A DNA stretch of 64,000 nt. It comes from Rhodothermales bacterium. GTDB lineage: Bacteria; Bacteroidota; Rhodothermia; Rhodothermales; JANQRZ01. Within the stretch, counting starts at the first letter, position 1, and each line of letters opens with the position of its first letter. The position numbers were made by a program, and so were the translations under genes. This document shows, in pieces, positions 7,719 to 15,660 of the stretch. Where the stretch lies: positions 62,001-126,000 of the forward strand of contig JANQRZ010000006.1 in NCBI GenBank assembly GCA_028284265.1, read 5' to 3'. A model generated the notes under the pieces. The model did not search any database. It was not told the origin of the DNA and saw only the letters and a program-made list of their open reading frames with translations.

Positions 7719-9959
7719 ATGTCCGCATCTACCCGCTCCCGCTTATCTACGGTCGCCCTCGTCGGGGCCATCGCAGGCTTCCTCGCGCTCGGGCTAGCCG
7801 CGCCGCAATTCAGCGACGCCTCCAGCCACCGCGAGGCCCCAGTGATCTCCACCGACCCACTCGCCGACAACACCGACGTCTACGCCTTCCGCGACCCGAA
7901 CAGCCCGGACGACGTCATCCTCGTCGCCAACTACATCCCGCTCGAATCGCCCGAGGGCGGCCCGAACTACCACCAGTTCGGCTGGAGCGTCCGCTACGAG
8001 ATCCACGTCAAGAACCAGACCTCGGCGGGGCCGCTCGGCTCGGCGAAGGACGACATCACCTACCGCTTCACGTTCCGCGTCTTCAATGAGGACGGCGCGG
8101 GCACCTTCTTCAAGATTCGCCTCGGGCAAGAGAACCTGAAGGCAACCTATACGATGGAGAAGAGCACCGACGGCGGGGCCACCTTCCAGACCGTCATCAC
8201 GGACGGCTTCGTGCCGCCACCGAACGTCGGGCCACGCTCGATTGAGGACCCCGTCCTCGGCCTCGGGACGACCTACGAGCAACTCACGCAGCAAGCCATC
8301 GCCACCGCTTCGAGCGGCGAGACCGTCTTCGTCGGGCCGCGCGACGATCCCTTCTTCGTGGACCTCGGTGGAACGTTCGACGTGGGCAACCTCCGCGACG
8401 ACTTCGGCCCCAGCCCTGCCAACCCGAACAACACACGCGATGCCGTCGCAGGCTACAACACGCACTCGATTGTGCTGCGCGTCCCGATCTCGTCGCTCCA
8501 GAAAGACGGCCTCGGACCAGACCAAGCCGAGAATATCCTCGACCCGAACTATGTGATCGGCGTGTGGGCCTCGGCCAGCCGACCGACGATCCGCACCTTC
8601 TCGCCGGAGAGCGGGCGCATCTCGTACACCGGCCCGTGGGCGCAGGTCTCCCGCCTCGGGATGCCGCTGACCAACGAGGTCATCATTCCCGTCGGGATGA
8701 AGGACAAGTGGAATGCGACCTCGCCGTATGACGCCCGCGAGCAGGACTTCGTCCAGTACTTCGCCAACCCCGAAGTCGCGCTCTACATGGGCAACGGTGC
8801 TTTCGGTCCGGCGGTGCCGAACCTGAGCGACGCCCTCACGATCCCGACCAACTCCTACCCGGCCATCGGTGATGTAGACGGCGACGGCAGCGTCGGCTTC
8901 AACTTCAACAACGGAGCCGACGGCGTCTTCGACCTCGTCGAGGCGGGCGTGGACCTCTCGGGCACGGCCTTCGCTGTGCCGCTCCAGCCTGCCGGGACGG
9001 ACAGCCCGAGCGCCCTCGCGGGCCGGGGCGAGCCGCGCCGTGCGGACATCTTCCCGATCTTCTACTTCGGCGTGCCGAACCTCATCCCGTACCAGCTCGT
9101 CGTCGGGAAGGACGCAGGCCCACTCTCAACCGGGAAGCCGTTCATCAACAACTTCCTCCCGGTCACGCAGACGCCGGACGGCAACCTCTGGGGCGGCGAT
9201 ATGCTTCGCCTCAATATGGCCGTCCCGCCGACCGACCGCTCCAGTGGTCTGTTCCAGACGCTCGGCTCCGAGGGCCTCCTCGCCGCCGCCGTCGCTGGTG
9301 CCGCGCTGCCTGCCTACAACCAGACCGAGGACCTCCAGTTCATCCCGAACATGGACGGCTTCCCGAACGGTCGACGCTTGGAGGACGACGTGACGCGGAT
9401 CGCGTTGCAGGCCGTCGGCTCGATTGTGCTGAGTGCGGTGGGGCTGCCCGAGAACGACGCCGTCGAAGGCGACTACTCGGACATCGTCTCGCCGCTGGCA
9501 CTCGCCGAAGTGGGCTTCATCGCTGGGCCGACGAAGAACGACCTCCCGCTGCGAAGCGACTTCCCGTACCTCGCTAACCCGCACCGGGGCTATGACTTCG
9601 TCCGGCAAGCCACCGCCGACGCACCGGGGCGCGGGGCAACGGACCTCCTACAGGAAGCCAGCACCAGCCGCTCGCTTGGCCTCGGTGTGCCGGAGGTGTT
9701 CATCCTCGATCAGAACTACCCGAACCCGTTCGGGGCCTCGACGACCGTGCAGTATCAGGTCTCCTCGCCCAGCGACGTGCGCCTCGACGTCTTCGACATC
9801 CAAGGGCAACTCGTCGAGACGCTCGTCAACGAGCAACGCGCCGAGGGTACGCATGCCGCCGAGTGGGATGCCAGCCGCCTCGCCAACGGAACGTATTTCT
9901 ACCGCCTCTCCGTGAACGGCCGGACCGTCTCCACGAAGAAGGCGGTGGTCGTCCGCTAG
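7719..9959 (+). CDS. DUF4331 protein with T9SS C-terminal sorting domain
   Basis: A 746-residue protein. An N-terminal signal segment (hydrophobic to about residue 27) is followed by the DUF4331 hallmark SSHREAPVISTDPLADNTDVYAFRDP. The long DUF4331 body contains an EF-hand-like loop DVDGDGSVGF. The last ~85 residues are a T9SS sorting domain (QNYPNPFGASTTVQYQV, VFDIQGQLVETLV, NGTYFYRL). DUF4331 has no established biochemical role. Here it precedes a TPR protein and a TonB-dependent receptor on the same strand, which suggests a surface uptake or binding locus; that is inference. Confidence 0.88.
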   Translation: MSASTRSRLSTVALVGAIAGFLALGLAAPQFSDASSHREAPVISTDPLADNTDVYAFRDPNSPDDVILVANYIPLESPEGGPNYHQFGWSVRYEIHVKNQTSAGPLGSAKDDITYRFTFRVFNEDGAGTFFKIRLGQENLKATYTMEKSTDGGATFQTVITDGFVPPPNVGPRSIEDPVLGLGTTYEQLTQQAIATASSGETVFVGPRDDPFFVDLGGTFDVGNLRDDFGPSPANPNNTRDAVAGYNTHSIVLRVPISSLQKDGLGPDQAENILDPNYVIGVWASASRPTIRTFSPESGRISYTGPWAQVSRLGMPLTNEVIIPVGMKDKWNATSPYDAREQDFVQYFANPEVALYMGNGAFGPAVPNLSDALTIPTNSYPAIGDVDGDGSVGFNFNNGADGVFDLVEAGVDLSGTAFAVPLQPAGTDSPSALAGRGEPRRADIFPIFYFGVPNLIPYQLVVGKDAGPLSTGKPFINNFLPVTQTPDGNLWGGDMLRLNMAVPPTDRSSGLFQTLGSEGLLAAAVAGAALPAYNQTEDLQFIPNMDGFPNGRRLEDDVTRIALQAVGSIVLSAVGLPENDAVEGDYSDIVSPLALAEVGFIAGPTKNDLPLRSDFPYLANPHRGYDFVRQATADAPGRGATDLLQEASTSRSLGLGVPEVFILDQNYPNPFGASTTVQYQVSSPSDVRLDVFDIQGQLVETLVNEQRAEGTHAAEWDASRLANGTYFYRLSVNGRTVSTKKAVVVR

Positions 9960-9968
9960 TCACGATCC

Positions 9969-9999
9969 CCTCGCAGTCTTCTCCCTCCTGACTGCGAGG
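9969..9999 (+). terminator. Terminator hairpin after the DUF4331 gene
   Basis: A perfect 10-bp stem (CCTCGCAGTC / GACTGCGAGG) with an 11-nt loop begins 10 bp after the DUF4331 stop. No T-tract follows directly. Confidence 0.5.
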
Positions 10000-10007
10000 C
10001 CTGACGG

Positions 10008-10048
10008 GCCGCCGGTTCCTGATTCCCCCGGATCAGTGAATCGGCGGC
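10008..10048 (+). terminator. Second hairpin, imperfect inverted repeat
   Basis: GCCGCCGGTTC-CTGAT pairs with ATCAG-T-GAATCGGCGGC around a short C-rich loop, with one mismatch and one bulge, followed by TTGTTCTCTTCC. It lies between the DUF4331 and TPR genes, so it could be a second terminator or a leader structure of the TPR gene. Confidence 0.35.
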
Positions 10049-10080
10049 TTGTTCTCTTCCTCACCCAACGCCTCTTCATT

Positions 10081-11415
10081 ATGAAATCGCCGATCCACAC
10101 CGCGCTCCTCATCACCCTACTGGCCGCCATCGGGTTTGCGGGCTATGCTCTCTGGACCGCTTGGCACAACCCGACACCGCTTCCTGAAGGCCCTCGGCAG
10201 GTGCTCCCGGCCTCCGAGTTCATCAACGCCGAGGCATCGATTGAGTATTACCGCGAGACGCTCCGCCGCGACGAGAGCGACATCGAGAGCCGGGTATCGC
10301 TCGCGCAGGTGCTGCTCCAGCAGGCCCGCGCCACGGGCCGCGAGACCGAGTACGTCCCCCAAGCCGAAGAGACCCTCGCCGAAGCGCTCCGGCAGGATCC
10401 GCAGCACTACCACGCCCGGCTGATGCAGGCCTCGCTCCTCAACAAGCTGCACCGCTTTGAGGACGCCCGCGACCTCGCCGAGGAACTGATCGAGGAATAC
10501 CCTTACCACGCCTTCCCCTACGGCATCCTCACCGATGCGCTCGTGGAACTGGGCGAGTACAACGAGGCCGTCACCGTCGCCGACTCGATGAACGCGATCA
10601 AGCCGAGCATCGCCTCCTATGCCCGCATAGCCTACCTCCGCGAGCTGCATGGCGACAGCAACGGCGCTATCGAAGCGATGCAACTCGCCGCCGACGCCGG
10701 AGCCTACGGCCAAGCCGACCGGGCGTGGGTACTCTACCAGCTCGCCAATCTGTACCTCGCCGACGCGAAGCCGGACACAGCGGCCATCCTCTTCAAAGGG
10801 ATTCTGGAGGAGCGGCCCGACTACGCCCGCGCCGTCGCCGGGCTCGGGCATGTCGCGCTCGTCGAGGGCAACACCGACGAAGCGATCCGGCGGCTGGAAA
10901 CAGCCTATGGCATGGCTCCGCTCGGCGAAGCCCAAGAGCTTCTCGCCGAAGCCTATGCGCTGAAAGGCGACGAGCAACGCGCCAACGCCGCCCTGGAGAA
11001 CGTCCGCCAAGAACTGGCCGAGGCCCGCGCGATGGGCGAGATCGTCGAAATGGAAGAGGCCGACTTCATGCTCGATAACGGCATCGAGGTCGCGCGGACC
11101 TTGGCGATGGCAGAGCGGCAGGTCGAGCGTCGCCCCGGTCACCTGCACGCCAACGAGACCTATGCGTGGGCACTCCACCACAACGGCCGCTCCACCGAAG
11201 CGGTTCGGTACATCGAGCGGGCGATGCGCCTCGGCACGGGCGACGCGATGGTGCACTTCCGCGCCGGGGTGATCTACGACGGAGCCGGTGACACTGCCGA
11301 GGCCGCCCGTCATCTCCGCCTCGCGCTCGACAGCCACCTCCACATCGAAAGCCCGACCGCAGCAGCGGAGGCACGGGAGCGGCTTGCTGCCCTCGACCCT
11401 TCTTTCATCCTCTAA
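10081..11415 (+). CDS. Membrane-anchored tetratricopeptide repeat protein
   Basis: A 444-residue protein starting MKSPIHTALLITLLA; an in-frame start 15 codons upstream is possible but adds no recognised signal. Residues about 7-25 form one membrane anchor or uncleaved signal. The rest is helical, with TPR-like units (for example ALRQDPQHYHARLMQASLLN, AVAGLGHVALVEGNTDEAIR, YAWALHHNGRSTEAVRYIE). It is 12 bp upstream of a TonB-dependent receptor gene and is probably cotranscribed. Its last ~40 residues (AAEARHLRLAL-type segment to the stop) are nearly repeated at the end of the small ORF at 13555-13794, a sign of local duplication. TPRs normally mediate protein contacts; the partner is unknown. 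Confidence 0.82.
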   Translation: MKSPIHTALLITLLAAIGFAGYALWTAWHNPTPLPEGPRQVLPASEFINAEASIEYYRETLRRDESDIESRVSLAQVLLQQARATGRETEYVPQAEETLAEALRQDPQHYHARLMQASLLNKLHRFEDARDLAEELIEEYPYHAFPYGILTDALVELGEYNEAVTVADSMNAIKPSIASYARIAYLRELHGDSNGAIEAMQLAADAGAYGQADRAWVLYQLANLYLADAKPDTAAILFKGILEERPDYARAVAGLGHVALVEGNTDEAIRRLETAYGMAPLGEAQELLAEAYALKGDEQRANAALENVRQELAEARAMGEIVEMEEADFMLDNGIEVARTLAMAERQVERRPGHLHANETYAWALHHNGRSTEAVRYIERAMRLGTGDAMVHFRAGVIYDGAGDTAEAARHLRLALDSHLHIESPTAAAEARERLAALDPSFIL

Positions 11416-11427
11416 TCGCCCTGTCTC

Positions 11428-13529
11428 ATGTCCCGACGATGCCTCCTCCTGCTCCTCGTCCCGCTCTTCGCCACTGCGCCTGCTGAGGCCCAATCCATCG
11501 CCCGCATCGAGGGGTCTGTCCGCGACGCGGCGACCAGCGAGTTGCTGCCCGGCGCTAATGTCGTGCTTGACCGTACGGCACTCGGCGCGAGCACGGGGGC
11601 CAACGGGACATTCGTCATCGAGGCCGTGCCGCCGGGGCGCTATACCTTGGTCGCCAGTCTGCTCGGATACACGCCCGTGCGGCGGGCGGTTGAGGTGGCA
11701 GCGGGCGAAACCGTCCGGGTCGATCTGCAACTCGGCGATGCCCCGCTCCGCCTCGGAGAAGTGCTCGCCGAGGCGGAGCGACCATACTCCACCGCTTCGT
11801 CACGGGCCGTCCGGGCATTCGACCTCCAGACGCGCCCGGCTCGCTCGACACAAGACCTCCTCCGGCTCGCCCCCGGCCTCGTCACCGCGCAGCACGCGGG
11901 CGGCGGCAAGGCCGAGCAGATCTTCCTGCGCGGCTTCGACGCCGACCACGGCACCGACGTGGCCGTGTTCGTGGACGGGATGCCCGTCAACATGGTTTCG
12001 CACGGGCACGGGCAGGGCTATGCCGACCTCCACTTCGTCATCCCCGAAACTATCGAGGCCGTAGACGTGGCGAAGGGGCCGTACTTCGCCCGCTACGGCA
12101 ACCTCGCCACCGCCGGTGCCGTCGCCTTCCGCACCAAAGATCACCTCGACGCCAACCTCGTCCGCGCCGAGATCGGGGCGTTCAACACCACCGGACTGAC
12201 TGCCCTCTATCAGCTTCCCACGCCGGGGCCGCACCAGAACGCCTACTTCGCCGGAAGCTTCGCCACCGCCGATGGGCCGTTCGACAGCCCGCAGGCGTTC
12301 CGCCGGTTCAACCTCTTCAGCAAAGCGCATACGCACCTCAACGAGGCCTCGTCGCTCGCCCTCGACGTAGGCGGCTACGGGGCAGCGTGGGACGCCTCGG
12401 GCCAAATCCCCGTACGCGCCGTCGCCGAGATCGGGCGCTTCGGAGCCATCGACGACCTCGAAGGCGGGACAACGGGGCACCTCCACGCCAACGCGCAATA
12501 CCGCCTCCGCAACGACGACTCCGCGCTCGACCTGCAAGCCTACGCCGTCCGCTACGACTTCAAGCTGTTCTCCAACTTCACCTTCTTCCTCGAAGACTCA
12601 GAGCGGGGGGACATGATCGAGCAGACGGACAAGCGGACGGTCCTCGGGCTGAACAGCACCTACCGCACCGCCCACACACTCCCCATCGCACAGAGCGCCA
12701 CGGCGACCCTCGGCGGTGGCTTCCGCGCCGACAACATCGCTGTGGCACTCTGGCAAAGCCCGGATCGCATCCGCACCACCAACCTCGTGGACGCCGGAAT
12801 CGACGAGCGCAACTTCTTCCTATGGGGGCAGGAGGAACTGGTTTTCAGCGAAGCACTCCGACTCCAACTCGGTCTACGGGGGGACTACTTCACATTCGAC
12901 GTGGAGGACCGGCTCGACACCGTCGCGGAGCCACCGGGTGATCTGCCGCACGCCTCAGGCTACGCGCAGCAACTCATCGTCAGCCCGAAGGCCAGCCTCG
13001 TCGTCTCTCCGACTCGGTCGCTCGATCTCTTCGCCAACGTCGGGCTGGGCTTCCACTCGAACGACGCCCGCGACGTGATTATCGGGCAACGGGTGAACCA
13101 ACTCGCCCGCCGGTTCCGGCAGCAGGGCCTCGATGACGCCGAGATTGACGAGGCACTCGAAGACCGACGGTTCGATCCGGCCCAGCGCGATGCCGAGACC
13201 CTCCCGCGCGCTGCGGGCGGCGAGTTCGGTGTCCGCACCCGCGCGGCGTGCGGAGCAGCCTCCGCTACCGCCACATCGGCAACCGGCCCGCCAACGAGGA
13301 CGGCAACGTGACCGCCGAGGGCTATACCGTCGTAGACGCCTTCGCCGCCTACCGACTCGGTCGCGCTGAGGTGAGCCTGACGGTCGAGAACGTCTTCAAT
13401 GTGGCGTGGAACGAAGCGCAGTTCGACACGGAGTCACGGCTTCCCGGCGAAGCGGCTGCCGTTTCGGAGCTTCATTTTACGCCGGGCAACCCGTTCAACG
13501 TCCGCCTCGGCATCGGCTACCGCTTTTAG
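11428..13529 (+). pseudogene. TonB-dependent receptor, disrupted by internal deletion and frameshift
   Basis: The first frame (11428 to about 13242) encodes a signal peptide, a carboxypeptidase-like beta domain (IEGSVRDAATSELLPGANVV), the plug (FDLQTRPARSTQDLLRLAPG, LRGFDADHGTDVAVFVDGMP) and much of a barrel, up to GGEFGVRTR. That frame then runs 22 unrelated codons to a stop at 13311. Barrel-like sequence resumes in another frame at about 13248 with SSLRYRHIGNRPANEDGN and ends in a proper aromatic C-terminus, LGIGYRF, at 13529. Normally a stretch of roughly 80-100 residues separates these two motifs in such receptors, so I infer a deletion plus frameshift at about 13243-13248. It is either a real pseudogene or an assembly error. 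The substrate is unknown. Confidence 0.8.
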
Positions 13530-13554
13530 CCGTACCTGCCCCTCTCCCCTCATC

Positions 13555-13794
13555 ATGACGAAACCTGTCAAGCATCGCCTGCATGGCATGCTCGACTACG
13601 CGGTGGTCGTCGTGTTCCTCCTCGCGTCCTCCCTCTTTGGCCTGATCGGCCTGATCAACGCCAGTGCCGGGAACGCCGCCGAAGCCGCTCGCCACCTTCG
13701 CATCGCGCTCGACAACCACCTCCACATCGAAAGCCCGACTGCGACGGCTGAGGCACGGGAGCGGCTAGTCTCTCTTGAGGCACCGGCTCTCTAG
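13555..13794 (+). CDS. Chimeric small ORF: membrane-protein N-terminus joined to a TPR-gene tail
   Basis: A 79-residue ORF. The first ~35 residues (VKHRLHGMLDYAVVVVFLLA...LFGLIGL) resemble the start of small SPW-repeat-type membrane proteins and give one membrane segment. From about residue 38 the sequence AEAARHLRIALDNHLHIESP onward closely matches the C-terminus of the TPR protein encoded at 10081-11415, also at the DNA level (over 20 consecutive identical bases around 13713-13736). It looks like a recombination scar rather than a designed protein. It may be translated, since it has an ATG and an intact frame, but function is doubtful. Confidence 0.5.
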   Translation: MTKPVKHRLHGMLDYAVVVVFLLASSLFGLIGLINASAGNAAEAARHLRIALDNHLHIESPTATAEARERLVSLEAPAL

Positions 13795-13799
13795 ACGCG

Positions 13800-14882
13800 C
13801 TACTCGTCGCTCGGGAGAAAAGAGAACCCCTCGAAGAACCGCTCACGGACAGTCTTCTCAAACGCGCCGATGGTGACGAGTTGGTAGAGCACTCCTTCGC
13901 GGAAATACAACCTCCAGTACGCCTGATTCTCGTCGTATCCTAGGTGCAACGCACGGCCCGAGTATCCCTTCAGGGTGATCGGAACGAGCATTCGGATCGT
14001 GTCCTCCGAGTTGCGAGCAATCCCATCCGCCACGAAATCGAGGAGTTCCTCAGACGGCACGGTGTCGCGCGCAGCCTCGGGCAAGCGCATAGCCAAAACC
14101 GCCAACTCCCGCTCTCCGAGTCCGACAGTACGTATCCGAACTTCCATCGGACCCGCCTCTGTGGCTTCAATCTGTGTCGCATGCTGCGGCTCGAACGGGA
14201 ACCACGCGGCGTAGCCGTCCGCTGGCTCTTCAACGCGGAGCCATTCGTCAGGGAGAGAAGCAGTTGTGGCCTCGGCGAGCGCAGGGGGCGGAGCCTGCTC
14301 GCCGGCTTCGATGCGAACGTCAAGCCAGTTCTCCGATGGCGGGAGCGGGCAACTGTAACGCAGGCTGAACGCGCAGTATGGGTTGTAGGCACGATTAAAA
14401 TCGAGCACGGTCTCCTCGCTGCCGGGAATTGGAACGTCGAGGTATCGCCCCCCACCGTAGGTTTCGGCTCCATTCGTTGCGTCTTTGAACGGTACGAAGA
14501 GGGAGTCGCGCGGGGCATCTACGCTGTGATATCCGTGCAGCGTGTACGCGGTGCCGTCGAGCATGAAGTGGAACACACCGTAGGAGACGTAGGGCCGGGT
14601 CGCCCCATCCGTCGTCGCCATATCGAAGGGTCGGGCATCGGGTGTCCGCTCAAACGTCGCAACTACAGCAAAAGCAGGATCCGGCTCGAAATAGGCCAAA
14701 CCATCGAACACGCCTTGAGCGCGGGGGTCGAGCGGTGACTCATTCGGATCCAAGAACTCGGCATCCGTTTCGGCACGCTCGGCGGTGAGCGTTTCGGCAA
14801 AGTCATCGATACCGAGTGTCGCCGATTGGGCGAATGAAGGCGTGGGAAGGAAAAGCAGCGTGAGCAGGAGGAGGGGTCGCAC
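13800..14882 (-). CDS. Secreted DUF1684 protein with C-terminal extension
   Basis: A 360-residue protein with a GTG start and a clear signal peptide (LLLLTLLFLPTPSFAQS). Residues about 35-190 match DUF1684: VFHFMLDGTAYTLHGYHS, LFVPFKDATNGAETYGGGRY, DFNRAYNPYCAFS and CPLPPSENWL. The function of DUF1684 is not established. The remaining ~160 residues form a separate alpha/beta domain (AAWFPFEPQHATQIEA, YWRLYFREGVLYQLVTIG) similar in style to extracytoplasmic proteins that assess membrane or stress state; I do not recognise it. Transcription diverges from the ECF sigma/kinase pair across a 170-bp AT-rich gap. Confidence 0.8.
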   Translation of the reverse strand: MRPLLLLTLLFLPTPSFAQSATLGIDDFAETLTAERAETDAEFLDPNESPLDPRAQGVFDGLAYFEPDPAFAVVATFERTPDARPFDMATTDGATRPYVSYGVFHFMLDGTAYTLHGYHSVDAPRDSLFVPFKDATNGAETYGGGRYLDVPIPGSEETVLDFNRAYNPYCAFSLRYSCPLPPSENWLDVRIEAGEQAPPPALAEATTASLPDEWLRVEEPADGYAAWFPFEPQHATQIEATEAGPMEVRIRTVGLGERELAVLAMRLPEAARDTVPSEELLDFVADGIARNSEDTIRMLVPITLKGYSGRALHLGYDENQAYWRLYFREGVLYQLVTIGAFEKTVRERFFEGFSFLPSDE

Positions 14883-15052
14883 GTCGAAAGAGCGTCATGT
14901 GGAAAAGAGAGCGAAGATAGACTATGATCCAGAACAAGGCATTAATCCCCCCTTCGCTTGTGTTCCGACAGGAAGTACCGTAACGTGGGTACCTTATCAT
15001 CCGTACTCGCAGATACGCTTCAGAGAATATTAGGAGGGAATAGACAGGCTGC

Positions 15053-15649
15053 ATGGAATCGCACGGCGAAGTCACCCGGATACTTGAGACGCTACGCAAC
15101 GGAGACCGTGGCGCAATAGACGAGCTATTCCCACTCGTCTACCGGGAGCTGCATATGCTCGCGCACCGCCAGCTCGGACACCGCCGCCCCGGCCAAACCC
15201 TGAACTCGACCGCGCTCGTCCACGAGGCCTACCTCAAGCTCGTCGGTCAGTCCGAGGGGCGGTGGCAGGACCGCCAGCACTTCTTCGCAGTCGCCGCCAC
15301 GGCGATGCGACATATCATCGTCGACTACGCTCGCCACCGTCGGGCGCTCAAGCGCGGCGGCAACGCCCAACCCACCCTCCTCGACGAGCAGAGGGTCGCC
15401 ATCGAAGACAAGGCCGAGGAAATCCTCGCGCTCGACGAAGCCCTCGTCCACCTGAGCGCTCTTGACGAGCGCCTCGCCCGGACGGTCGAGTTGCGCTTCT
15501 TCGGCGGCCTCTCGATTGAGGAGGCCGCCGAGGTGCTCGGCCTCTCGGCCCGAACGGTCAAGCGGGACTGGCGCAAGGCGCGCGCCTTCCTCTACCAGAT
15601 GATCAACAACGAAGAGACCTCGCCTGCGCCACCGTCTCCCCCGGTCTAG
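15053..15649 (+). CDS. ECF-type RNA polymerase sigma factor (TIGR02999-like)
   Basis: A 198-residue sigma-70 family ECF factor. Region 2 is visible in ELFPLVYRELHMLAHRQLG and the aromatic stretch HFFAVAATAMRHIIVDYARH. Region 4 helix-turn-helix is visible in LRFFGGLSIEEAAEVLGLSARTVKRDWRKAR. The LHMLAHRQL/NSTALVHEAYLKL pattern is that of the sigma class usually encoded next to a Ser/Thr kinase. That holds here: the kinase gene starts 11 bp after the stop. No anti-sigma factor gene is adjacent, so control by phosphorylation is likely but inferred. An AGGAGG sequence lies 15-20 bases upstream of the ATG. Confidence 0.92.
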   Translation: MESHGEVTRILETLRNGDRGAIDELFPLVYRELHMLAHRQLGHRRPGQTLNSTALVHEAYLKLVGQSEGRWQDRQHFFAVAATAMRHIIVDYARHRRALKRGGNAQPTLLDEQRVAIEDKAEEILALDEALVHLSALDERLARTVELRFFGGLSIEEAAEVLGLSARTVKRDWRKARAFLYQMINNEETSPAPPSPPV

Positions 15650-15660
15650 CCCCCGGTGCC

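Noticed and set aside
10117-11730. A 537-codon open frame on the minus strand across the TPR and receptor genes
   Set aside because: It spans two clear plus-strand genes and has no recognisable domain or start context.
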